NCBI GenBank assembly: GCA_003526065.1
Contig: DQBD01000257.1
Span: forward strand, 1-6,301
Source: Gammaproteobacteria bacterium
Lineage (GTDB): Bacteria > Pseudomonadota > Gammaproteobacteria > Immundisolibacterales > Immundisolibacteraceae
DNA: 6,301 bases
Reading direction: 5' to 3'
Position numbers and translations under genes: made by a program. Below, piece after piece: positions 1 through 5,795 of this stretch (position 1 is its first letter; every line of letters begins with the position of its first letter). Below the pieces are notes generated by a model, which was not told the origin of the DNA, did no database searches, and worked only from the letters and a program-made list of their open reading frames with translations.

Positions 1-104
1 GTTGCGGGGGCAGCGCCGGACTGGTTCGGATCCGCAAGAGATCCTGAACGCACCGGCTTCCCGTTTCATCCCGTGGGCGGAACGCCCGTGGGACACCTGA
101 AGCG
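1..104 (-). ncRNA. Cobalamin (B12) riboswitch, 3' part outside the window
   Basis: On the minus strand this stretch carries the conserved core of the cobalamin riboswitch in the right order. First comes AGGTG (94-98), then a GC-rich hairpin (about 74-87), then CGGGAAGCCGGTG (51-63), a variable arm, and CCGGCGCTGCCCCCGCAAC (1-19). These match the family pattern GGTG, GGGAAnnnGGTG, and CCGGnGCnGCCCCCGCAACTGT. The RNA runs leftwards off the window, so the B12 box and the expression platform are not visible. By the usual function of the class, it shuts down a downstream minus-strand gene when adenosylcobalamin is plentiful. That gene is typically btuB, a B12 transporter component or a cobalamin synthesis gene, but its identity cannot be read here. 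The inferred transcription start from the promoter at 111-140 falls at about 104, just before the core. Confidence 0.9.
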
Positions 105-110
105 GACTTC

Positions 111-140
111 ATCATAAGCGCGGGCCGGCCGGCGGAGCAA
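111..140 (-). promoter_or_regulatory. Putative sigma-70 promoter of the riboswitch transcript
   Basis: On the minus strand a TATGAT -10 box (111-116, five of six consensus bases) is preceded, across an 18-base spacer, by a weak TTGCTC -35 box (135-140). The expected start at about 104 lies directly upstream of the first conserved riboswitch bases. That placement supports the call more than the -35 box does. Confidence 0.5.
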
Positions 141-256
141 GGCTCGGGCGCAAAGTCCACTGGAGGGGCGGGCACATCGAAGCGCGCGTATCCGGGGTGA
201 AACCCCGGCCCCATCCCAGGGCATGATCGTCTTGAGATTGGCGGGAAGCTGTGACC
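118..256. other. Divergent intergenic region
   Basis: This gap separates the leftward riboswitch transcript from the rightward ABM gene. It holds the -35 part of the riboswitch promoter. It also holds a perfect inverted repeat, ccgggg-tgaaa-ccccgg (192-208), with no T-run beside it on either strand. I found no convincing sigma-70 promoter for the ABM gene. A Shine-Dalgarno-like GGAAG (244-248) lies eight bases before the ATG at 257. Confidence 0.5.
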
Positions 257-640
257 ATGAACGCTGCAACCGGATTCGCCCAAATGCCCGCGCCGCCGTA
301 CTACGCCGTGATCTTTTCCTCGCAGCGCACGGAAGGGGATCACGGCTACGGGGAGATGGCCGAGAGGATGACCCGGCTGGCGGCGCGCCGGCCGGGTTTT
401 CTCGGTATTGACAGCGTGCGCGGCACCGATGGTTTCGGCATCACGGTTTCCTATTGGGCATCCACCGAGGCCATCGCGGCCTGGAAGGCGGATGTGGATC
501 ATCGTGCCGCCCAAGCGCGTGGTATGCGCATTATGCGGTCAGGATCGCTCGGGTCGAGCGGGCGCACGCCAATCCGGCGCCGTGACGGGCGCCGGCTTCG
601 TGCCGCAGATGATCAGAACTTGAGCGTGGCCGCAGCGTAG
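257..640 (+). CDS. ABM-family (antibiotic biosynthesis monooxygenase-like) protein, frameshifted 3' end
   Basis: The product is a small, probably cytoplasmic protein of the dimeric alpha-beta barrel (ABM) superfamily. The substrate of this subgroup is not known. The family signature covers residues about 15-88: YYAVIFSSQRT, then RPGFLGIDSVRG, GFGITVSYWAS and EAIAAWK, then DHRAAQ. I chose ATG 257 because GGAAG sits eight bases upstream. A GTG at 251 is possible but sits only two bases after GGAAG. From codon 89 (base 521) the reading turns Arg-rich and loses all family resemblance. One frame away, from base 520, the expected ending WYAHYAVRIARVERAHANPAP is read to a TGA at 583-585. Family spacing between AAQ and WY suggests that about 13 bases were lost in a gcgcg-rich spot. 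The shifted ORF overlaps the 3' end of the convergent receptor gene, whereas the restored stop would leave a 27-base gap. It could be a pseudogene, a recent mutation or an assembly error. Confidence 0.75.
   Translation: MNAATGFAQMPAPPYYAVIFSSQRTEGDHGYGEMAERMTRLAARRPGFLGIDSVRGTDGFGITVSYWASTEAIAAWKADVDHRAAQARGMRIMRSGSLGSSGRTPIRRRDGRRLRAADDQNLSVAAA
574..595. terminator. Perfect GC hairpin between convergent genes
   Basis: The sequence ccggcgcc-gtgacg-ggcgccgg is a perfect 8-bp inverted repeat with a 6-base loop. It lies between the restored stop of the ABM gene (TGA 583-585, inside the loop) and the stop of the receptor gene at 613. Neither side carries a T-run, so it is not a canonical intrinsic terminator. 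Its position between convergent 3' ends suggests a role in ending or protecting transcripts. Confidence 0.4.
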
Positions 641-2919
641 ATCGTCCGGCCCAGGCCCGGCACGGCGATGCCCCAGGGAATGCTGTTGATGCCCATGGTG
701 GTGCCCTGTCCGACATAAGCGCCGCCGGTGGGCAGGTCGTAAAGCGTGTCGAACAGGTTCTCGACACCAAAATCGAAGCGCACCTGCTGGCGTTCATAGC
801 CGCCCCGCAAATTGAGCAGGGCATAGCCGGCGGTTTCGATCTCGTTGCGCACATCCGACAGATCGTCCTTGGCATCGACCATCACGACTTCTACGGCGTT
901 ATCCCAGGGGCCCTGCGCGTGGGTGAGGGCGACCTTGGCGTGGAGCGGCATGATGTTGTAGAGCCCGTCATCGGTGTCGCGATTCTCGCCCTTGGTGTAG
1001 TTCACCAGCCCCTTGACCCCGAAGGCGCCCAGGGCTGTGTCGGCCAGCGGCAGATACCCGGACAGGTCGACGCCGTAGAGCACCGCTGTCTCGTTGACAT
1101 ATTCGAGGACCACGAACTGATCGCGCGCCATGTCGTTGGCAGGTCCCGCACACAACGCGTTCATCATCATGCCGCTTCCGGCGCAGCGCTGCGCGTCGAT
1201 GTAATCGGTGACGTAGGTATAGAAGGGCGTGACCTTGAGCCCGCGCGCATGGTCGGCGCTGTGCCAGTCGAAACTGGCCGAGACCGTGTGCGCCGTTTCC
1301 GGATCGAGATCCGGATTGCCCACATAGCCGTTTCCGTCACCCACGAAGTTGTTCATGATGGCCGCCATGGCGTTCTGCGACCAGGCATAGCGCTCGTAGA
1401 GGTTCGGCGAGCGGGTCTTCATGGCGTAACCGAACTCGAGATCCATGGTCGGATCGATCCGATAGCGCGCCAGCGCGGCCAGATCGATGTTGTCGTCGTT
1501 GCGTTCGCGATCCTCGGCATTGAAGGCAGCCGCCGACTGCGCATAGCCGGCGGACATGTCGTTGTAGCCCTGCACCGGTCCCGTATCGGTCGTGACACGC
1601 TCGTAGCGCCCGCCGAGGAGCGTGCTCCACTGGGCATCAATGGCGCGTTCCCACTCGGCGAACACGGCCATCCGGTCCCGCTGGCCATCGTTGATGTTCC
1701 AGAAGATGTTCGGCGCCATGCCGCCGAAGGTGGCCGGCTCACCGTCGGCATTGAGCATACCGGTCAGATCCGCTGGCGAGGGCGGCCACCAGTCATCCAG
1801 GCGGTAACGTTGGTATTCCCCGCCCAGTCGCAGGATGTCGGCCTCGCTGAGATCGATGCTCCCCATCAGCCGGGCGCCGATGTTCTGGCTCTCGGTTTCC
1901 ATCGGCATGCCCGGAGCCACGATGCCGGGCGCAGCGCCGTAGATAAACTGCTTGTCATCGCCGAAGTCCATCTTGTGATCGACGTCTTCATAGTAGGCGC
2001 GCGCATCCAGCCGGCCCCATTGATAGCGATTCCGGTAGCGCAGGTTGAAGCGATATTCGGTGTTGTCCACCATGTCCATGCGCTGGTTGGGGTAGTTCTG
2101 CTCAGGGATGTCCTGATAGCCGGCCCGGGCCTCGATCAGTTGCTCGCCATCCTTGAAGGCCAGGCCAAGCTGGTGGCTGTGCACCTCGTAGGCGGTGGAG
2201 CCGACCTCATCGCGCGGCAGGTCCTGACCGGGGCGGCCGGTGGCGGTGAAATTCTTGAAGTCCCCCCCGGCCTCGTAGTTGTCGGACTGGGCGTAGGCGC
2301 CGTCATAGCGCAGGCTGATGTTTTCACTCGCCTGGGTCACGGACACATGGCCGCGATAGGCATCGCCGTTGCTGCGATAGCCGCCGCCGATCTCGCCCTT
2401 GGTCAGGCGCTGCGCACCGTCCTTGGCGAATTCCGGCGCGGCCGACTCGACGGCGATGGTGCCGCCGATGGCGTCGCCGCCGACGCTCACCGGCGTGAGG
2501 CCGGCCCAGACCTTGATCGATTCGACCTGGGCCGGATCGAGATACGACAATGGCGGATTCATGTGATTCGGACAGGCCGAGATCAGGCTCATGCCGTCCA
2601 CCAGGATGCGCAGCCGGTCGTCCGCCAGCCCATGCAAGCTGAGCAGGCTCGAGATACCGCCGGCGGCATTGACTGCGACACCGGGTGCATCGGCCAGCAA
2701 GCGGGCCGTATCGCTGGTGGCCGCACGCCGAGCGGCGAGATCCTGCTCACGGACCGGACTGCCGCCGAAAGCTTCCAGGGCTTCCGCTTCCCCGGTGACG
2801 GTGACGGGTGGAAGTTTCTGCGCCGTTTCGGCGCCCGCGATCAGGGGCGCGAGCAGCATCAGAACGGTGACCGGAACCGGGCCGGGACGCAGGCTTGTCG
2901 TGGGTTGGCGGCGTGCCAT
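613..2919 (-). CDS. TonB-dependent outer-membrane receptor, OprC/NosA-like copper importer
   Basis: The product is a 768-aa TonB-dependent receptor that would import its ligand across the outer membrane using TonB-ExbBD energy. A signal peptide is visible, with basic residues, the hydrophobic stretch VTVLMLLAPLIAGA, and cleavage near residue 30. It is followed by a TonB-box-like LPPVTVTG (36-43), a plug domain (to about 160) and a beta-barrel ending in the terminal Phe of ATLKF. NPDLDPE near 535-541 is typical of the barrel. The metal clues are ISACPNHMNPPLSYLDP in the plug, with C116 and M120 (CxxxM), and VDHKMDF, with H315 and M317 (HxM). The CxxxM-HxM set is the copper site known from Pseudomonas aeruginosa OprC. 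A Met/Cys-rich loop (C579, MMM 584-586, C590) adds to this. I prefer ATG 2919 over GTG 2928 because AGAGGTG precedes the ATG by six bases. Copper as substrate is inference from motifs; another metal or a metallophore is possible. Confidence 0.9.
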   Translation of the reverse strand: MARRQPTTSLRPGPVPVTVLMLLAPLIAGAETAQKLPPVTVTGEAEALEAFGGSPVREQDLAARRAATSDTARLLADAPGVAVNAAGGISSLLSLHGLADDRLRILVDGMSLISACPNHMNPPLSYLDPAQVESIKVWAGLTPVSVGGDAIGGTIAVESAAPEFAKDGAQRLTKGEIGGGYRSNGDAYRGHVSVTQASENISLRYDGAYAQSDNYEAGGDFKNFTATGRPGQDLPRDEVGSTAYEVHSHQLGLAFKDGEQLIEARAGYQDIPEQNYPNQRMDMVDNTEYRFNLRYRNRYQWGRLDARAYYEDVDHKMDFGDDKQFIYGAAPGIVAPGMPMETESQNIGARLMGSIDLSEADILRLGGEYQRYRLDDWWPPSPADLTGMLNADGEPATFGGMAPNIFWNINDGQRDRMAVFAEWERAIDAQWSTLLGGRYERVTTDTGPVQGYNDMSAGYAQSAAAFNAEDRERNDDNIDLAALARYRIDPTMDLEFGYAMKTRSPNLYERYAWSQNAMAAIMNNFVGDGNGYVGNPDLDPETAHTVSASFDWHSADHARGLKVTPFYTYVTDYIDAQRCAGSGMMMNALCAGPANDMARDQFVVLEYVNETAVLYGVDLSGYLPLADTALGAFGVKGLVNYTKGENRDTDDGLYNIMPLHAKVALTHAQGPWDNAVEVVMVDAKDDLSDVRNEIETAGYALLNLRGGYERQQVRFDFGVENLFDTLYDLPTGGAYVGQGTTMGINSIPWGIAVPGLGRTIYAAATLKF

Positions 2920-3077
2920 CAAAATCACCTCTCAAATCGGGCTTGAGCGCGAGCCGGTGAACCGGCCGCGCAGGCGCGTCGTGAGCCGCCGGGTGGCGAA
3001 TCGAGCGCATTTGTTTTCAATGACGGAAGACAGCGCGGAACAACGGCCCCTTCTCGGATGGCGTCACAGCGCCTTCG

Positions 3078-3091
3078 GGCACGGTCGTGCC
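3078..3091. repeat. Short palindrome in the receptor leader
   Basis: The sequence ggcacg-gt-cgtgcc is a perfect 6-bp inverted repeat with a 2-base centre. It lies just downstream of the predicted receptor transcription start. It could be a repressor operator or a chance palindrome in GC-rich DNA. It contains a TGGCACG -24 half on the minus strand, but no properly spaced -12 GC. Confidence 0.3.
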
Positions 3092-3110
3092 ATGAGGGAA
3101 CTCTGCCCCG

Positions 3111-3139
3111 ATAGTAGAAACTCGGGTTTTCTTTGGGAA
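3111..3139 (-). promoter_or_regulatory. Putative sigma-70 promoter of the copper receptor gene
   Basis: On the minus strand a TTCCCA -35 box (3134-3139, four of six bases) and a TACTAT -10 box (3111-3116, four of six) are 17 bases apart. They lie in the only AT-richer patch of this region. Transcription would start near 3104, giving a leader of about 185 bases before the ATG at 2919. The call rests on pattern only. Confidence 0.4.
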
Positions 3140-3236
3140 TGCGGCAAATCGTCGCGGGGTCGTCCTGACGGGCGGGATGGTGCGCGACCGCAGACGGCTT
3201 GGCCGGCCCCGGATTGACAGCGGTTCAGCGGCGGCG

Positions 3237-3674
3237 TCATTCGAGGGGATATTCGTTCCAGGCCGATTCGGGTGGATCCTCCGAAACGCTGGCAGCAACG
3301 CTCAAGGCGCGTTGCCAGGCGGCATGGTCGAAGACGATGCGCTGCTCATCGAAATAGGCCTGGGCATTGGCCAGGACATCCTCCAGAACCGCCAGCACAT
3401 AGCGTAGGGCCAGCGGCGAGTGCGCGAGATGCGCCGGAATCGCCACCTGAAAGCGCAGCACCGGATCGTCGTCATGGTAGCCGCCCATGCGCATGCCCAT
3501 GAAATCCGGCTGCCAATCCTCCGAGGCGGGCATGAAGGTCACCTCCAGACCCGGGCCGGGTGGCAACAGGGCGCGCTGGCGGGCAAGGGCGGCAGCCGTG
3601 CGGGTGATCGCCTTGTCAATGGGCGACTTTTCCAGCGTATCGGACTTGTTGATGCTGATGAAAATCGAGCTCAT
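3237..3674 (-). CDS. Hypothetical protein, fifth gene of the bolA operon
   Basis: I do not recognise this 145-aa protein. It has no signal peptide or membrane segment and looks cytoplasmic and acidic at its C-terminus. The N-terminus reads MSSIFISINKSD, suggesting a beta-strand. A Met/Gly-rich stretch follows at about 47-66 (FMPASEDWQPDFMGMRMGGY). Next are an acidic turn, HDDDPVLRFQVAIP (67-80), and a helical part (86-128) containing RYVLAVLEDVLANAQAYFDEQ. Translation starts at ATG 3674 with a strong GGGGAGA site six bases upstream, and only 18 bases separate it from the stop of the rhodanese-ankyrin gene. It is the last gene of the operon, so it probably shares the sigma-54/NifA control and a role with the genes before it. 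It contains no cysteine, so it is unlikely to hold an Fe-S cluster alone. Confidence 0.8.
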   Translation of the reverse strand: MSSIFISINKSDTLEKSPIDKAITRTAAALARQRALLPPGPGLEVTFMPASEDWQPDFMGMRMGGYHDDDPVLRFQVAIPAHLAHSPLALRYVLAVLEDVLANAQAYFDEQRIVFDHAAWQRALSVAASVSEDPPESAWNEYPLE

Positions 3675-3692
3675 GCGGAATCTCCCCGCGCT

Positions 3693-4469
3693 TCAGGCGA
3701 CCTGTGGCCGTTTGGGTCGCAACAGGAAATAGGCGTTCTGGGTCGCGGCCATGTCGAAGGCGGTGAATCCATCCTGATTGCAGCGCCCGGGATCGGCGCC
3801 GGCTTCCAGCAACAGCCGCACCATGCGGTCGCGCCCTGCCGAAGCGGCGTACATCAGCGCGGTATCGCCGGTTGGATTGGCGTGGTCGACGTCGAAGCCC
3901 CGTTCGATCAGGTGCAGCGCACAGAGCGGGCTGTCGGCGAAGCAGGCCAGCCATAACGCGGTCGTGCCGTCCACGGTGACCGCATTGTGGCTGGCGCCGG
4001 CCTCGAGCAGGGCGTGGACATGGGCCGCATGGCCGATCCGGCAGGCCTGGAGCAGGGCGGTCATGCCGTTGGCTGTGGCGCGTTCCAGATCCTCGGTGTC
4101 GAAGCCCTGATCGAGCAGCCAGGCGCGCAGGGCCGCCGAAAGCCGGAGGACGCCGGCGCTGCGTCGGGAGCGCGGTATGCGCCAGGCGGCGTAGCCGCCC
4201 CGCAGGCTGTGGACCGCCGTGAACCCCAGATGGTTGAGCAGCTGCGCGATCTGCTCGCTGGCGCCGGTGGCGTCGTCATAGACCACGATGGGGACATCAC
4301 CGGGCCATTCCCGGCGCATACGGCCGAGCAGGCTCCGGGTAAAGTGCCGGGCACCGGGCAGATGTCCCGCCGCATAGGCGCGCGATGAGCGCACATCGAT
4401 GATGCGCGTGCGCGGGTCCTGCAGCAGCCGCTGCAAGTCCTGCCCGTCGATCGGCAGAAACTCGGTCAT
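3693..4469 (-). CDS. Rhodanese-like domain fused to ankyrin repeats, catalytic Cys absent
   Basis: This 258-aa protein has two parts. Residues 7-98 form a rhodanese fold: RIIDVRSSRAYAAGHLPGARH, then VPIVVYDD, then LLNHLGFTAVHSLRGGYAAW, which are the usual CH2A, active-site and terminal motifs. The active-site loop reads YDDATGAS (64-71), so Asp65 replaces the cysteine that carries sulfur in active rhodaneses. Sulfurtransferase activity is therefore unlikely, and a binding or regulatory role is more plausible. Residues about 120-251 form ankyrin repeats beginning at NGMTALLQAC, DGTTALWLAC, GDTALMYAAS and DGFTAFDMAA, with LLEAGA-type ends. These usually bind partner proteins. No signal peptide or membrane helix is visible. 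It is the fourth gene of the operon, 12 bases after the stop of the 155-aa gene. Its ribosome site is weak, which suggests translational coupling. The partner is unknown. Confidence 0.85.
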   Translation of the reverse strand: MTEFLPIDGQDLQRLLQDPRTRIIDVRSSRAYAAGHLPGARHFTRSLLGRMRREWPGDVPIVVYDDATGASEQIAQLLNHLGFTAVHSLRGGYAAWRIPRSRRSAGVLRLSAALRAWLLDQGFDTEDLERATANGMTALLQACRIGHAAHVHALLEAGASHNAVTVDGTTALWLACFADSPLCALHLIERGFDVDHANPTGDTALMYAASAGRDRMVRLLLEAGADPGRCNQDGFTAFDMAATQNAYFLLRPKRPQVA

Positions 4470-4481
4470 GGCGCGCGGCGT

Positions 4482-4949
4482 TCAGAGGTCATCGGCCAGG
4501 ACCTCCAGCGCGATGAGCTGCTCGCGCAGCGCCATGTGCGCGTAGAATCCGGCACGCGCCTGATAGGCCGGATCGCCATAGAGCGCCTCCAGCGCGCTTT
4601 CATCGTCCGGATGCACGCGGCACGATTGCAGGGGCTCGGCCAAGGCGGCCAGATGCGCGTGCAGAACGTTCACCGGTTCGCGCTGGTAGTGCCCCGGCTC
4701 GAGCAGCGCATCGGCGCGATACAGCGGTGTGTCCCAGCCATGCTGCGCGGCGAGGTCGGCGATCCACTGCGGCGGCGCATCCGAATCCACCCCAGCGGCC
4801 GCCAGCAGTTCGCCCGGCGTGGCCACCGCGTAGATCTGCTGGCCGACCCCGGTACGCCGAGCCTGAATCTTGCCGATCAGATCGTCTTCATCGAAGGCGA
4901 ACCAGGCCTGCGGACGGCCGTCCCACGGCACCTCCACGACATGAATCAT
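4482..4949 (-). CDS. Hypothetical protein, third gene of the bolA operon
   Basis: I do not recognise this 155-aa protein. It appears cytoplasmic, with no signal peptide or membrane helix. The N-terminal part (1-45) looks like a small beta unit: MIHVVEVPWDGRPQAWFAFDEDDLIGKIQA, then GQQIYAVATPGELLAAAG. The middle holds PPQWIADLAAQHGWDTPLYRADALLEPG (59-86). The C-terminal third is helical (VNVLHAHLAALAEPLQSCRVHPDDESALEAL, then FYAHMALREQLIALEVLADDL). Its single cysteine is C110. Translation starts at ATG 4949, 30 bases after the preceding stop, with a GGGAA site about ten to twelve bases upstream. Position and spacing tie it to the sigma-54-driven transcript. The function is unknown, and I see no catalytic motif that would justify a guess. 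Confidence 0.8.
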   Translation of the reverse strand: MIHVVEVPWDGRPQAWFAFDEDDLIGKIQARRTGVGQQIYAVATPGELLAAAGVDSDAPPQWIADLAAQHGWDTPLYRADALLEPGHYQREPVNVLHAHLAALAEPLQSCRVHPDDESALEALYGDPAYQARAGFYAHMALREQLIALEVLADDL

Positions 4950-4979
4950 GGCGTCGCGTTCCCGGCCGGGGCGGCGTGC

Positions 4980-5339
4980 TCATTCATCGATGCGCAACCG
5001 CAGAATGTCGTCCGCCGCGTGGCGGATGCGCTCGGAGATGGCCATGGGGCTTGCTTCGTAGACGGCGCGGGCCGCGTCCAGCGCTGCCTGGGCGCGGGCG
5101 GCTTCCTCGCGCGTGAGCGGGATGCGGCCCGCCATGTGGGTGGCCTCGGGTGCGGCCTGCCAGATGGCCATGCGGTTGGGATGTTGACGCACATCGACCA
5201 GTGCATCGGTCTCACGGCGCCCATCCAGGCAGAGGAAGCGGCCGATGACCTCGACCCGCCGACCGTCCTGGGTGTGCCGGATGAGCACCGGCGTTTCCGC
5301 CGCGTCGCCCGCCTGGAAGTCCGATTGTTCCTGTGCCAT
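4980..5339 (-). CDS. Hypothetical protein, second gene of the bolA operon
   Basis: I do not recognise this 119-aa cytoplasmic protein. After a polar, variable tail (1-15) it reads VLIRHTQDGRRVEVIGRFLCLDGRRETDALVDVRQHPNR (18-56), likely a small beta-sheet. Next is HMAGRIPLTREEAARAQAALDAARAVYE (68-95), a long amphipathic helix with Ala repeats, and then a helical C-terminus, ISERIRHAADDILRLRIDE. Its single cysteine is C37. The ATG at 5339 shares its A with the TGA of bolA (TGATG), a typical translational-coupling junction. A GTG three bases earlier (5342) is less likely. It is followed after 30 bases by the 155-aa gene. The direct coupling to bolA suggests equimolar expression and possibly interaction with BolA, but this is inference. 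Confidence 0.8.
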   Translation of the reverse strand: MAQEQSDFQAGDAAETPVLIRHTQDGRRVEVIGRFLCLDGRRETDALVDVRQHPNRMAIWQAAPEATHMAGRIPLTREEAARAQAALDAARAVYEASPMAISERIRHAADDILRLRIDE

Positions 5340-5623
5340 CACGCCACCCCCGCTTCGGTTGGCGTCTGCGCCTTGATGCTGAGCGCATGCACCTCGGCCG
5401 GCATCATCGCGGCCACGGCGTCGTACACCAGGCGATGGCGGCCGATGACCGACACGCCGTCAAAGCGCTGCGACACCACCCGGATCAGGTAGTGCCCCGC
5501 GCCATTGGCCTGGGGGTCGTGGCCATGCGCCTCGGTGTGATCGATGATGTCGAGCGCTGCGGGATCCAGTGCCGCTTCCAGACGGGCCCGCAAGCGGTCC
5601 ACTCGTTCCTGTGCAATCCCCAT
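5339..5623 (-). CDS. bolA: BolA-family protein
   Basis: This 94-aa protein shows the BolA fold throughout: an N-terminal helix (ERVDRLRARLEAAL), the IIDHTEAHGHD segment in place of the usual E-SHxHxGH, then HYLIRVVSQRFDGVSVIGRHRLVYDAV (44-70) and the C-terminal VHALSIKAQTP. H63 in the RHR motif is the conserved BolA histidine. BolA proteins pair with monothiol glutaredoxins and help handle or traffic Fe-S clusters; some also act on DNA. No glutaredoxin is present in this window. I chose ATG 5623 because GGAGA lies about eight bases upstream; a TTG at 5641 would add six residues. It is the first gene of the operon, with a leader of about 61 bases from the predicted sigma-54 start. Expression under nitrogen-fixing control would fit a need for Fe-S supply. 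Whether it is the housekeeping BolA or a dedicated paralogue cannot be told here. Confidence 0.9.
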   Translation of the reverse strand: MGIAQERVDRLRARLEAALDPAALDIIDHTEAHGHDPQANGAGHYLIRVVSQRFDGVSVIGRHRLVYDAVAAMMPAEVHALSIKAQTPTEAGVA

Positions 5624-5694
5624 AGGATGTTCTCCACGCAATCAGCCGGCCGAACCGGCGACCGGCAGCGGCCGTGTCGCTTCGCTGCAGGTGA

Positions 5695-5710
5695 TGCAAT
5701 GCACACGCCA
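5695..5710 (-). promoter_or_regulatory. Sigma-54 (RpoN) -24/-12 promoter of the bolA operon
   Basis: The minus strand reads TGGCGTG-TGCA-TTGCA, against the consensus TGGCACG-N4-TTGCW. The invariant GG (5709-5708) and GC (5697-5696) are correctly spaced, and ten of the twelve specified positions match. The start would be at about 5684, giving a 61-base leader before the bolA ATG. The activator site at 5796-5811 is at the usual distance. Confidence 0.85.
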
Positions 5711-5795
5711 ACGGCGCGCAGCGCGCGTCAAGCGCGGCAAATCCCCGGTTTGCGGGCCATGATCGCCTTGGCGTCGACGCCGTGGGTGTCGGGTT

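Larger units (their letters stand above)
2920..3236. other. Intergenic region upstream of the copper receptor gene
   Basis: These roughly 317 bases separate the end of the bolA operon from the receptor gene on the same strand. I see no credible gene: the open frames lack ribosome sites and family resemblance. The region holds a candidate sigma-70 promoter (3111-3139), a 6-bp palindrome (3078-3091), a small hairpin gccgg-tgaa-ccggc (2952-2965) and the receptor's ribosome-binding site just before 2919. No intrinsic terminator with a T-run follows the operon stop at 3237. I saw no Fur-box or cobalamin-riboswitch signature here. Confidence 0.6.

Noticed and set aside
20..36. A tRNA T-arm-like GGTTCGGATCC
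   Set aside because: No acceptor, anticodon or D arms can be built around it, and it lies in the variable arm of the riboswitch.
1..117. An open plus-strand frame from the window start to TAA at 115-117, looking like a protein C-terminus
   Set aside because: It lies exactly antisense to the cobalamin riboswitch core, has only modest GC at third positions and matches no family I know.
192..208. The inverted repeat ccgggg-tgaaa-ccccgg as a terminator
   Set aside because: No T-run follows on either strand, and it sits upstream of both divergent transcripts, not after a gene.
919..2946. A very long plus-strand open frame of about 675 codons
   Set aside because: It is antisense to the receptor gene, which has signal peptide, plug and barrel motifs. 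Long shadow frames are common in GC-rich genes.
3077..3092. A sigma-54 promoter for the receptor gene, based on TGGCACG on the minus strand
   Set aside because: The -24 half is perfect, but no GC falls at the required -12 spacing; the nearest is one base too close.
3017..3298. A 93-codon minus-strand frame between the operon and the receptor gene
   Set aside because: It overlaps the end of the 145-aa gene in another frame, has an Arg/Pro-rich composition and shows no family motif.
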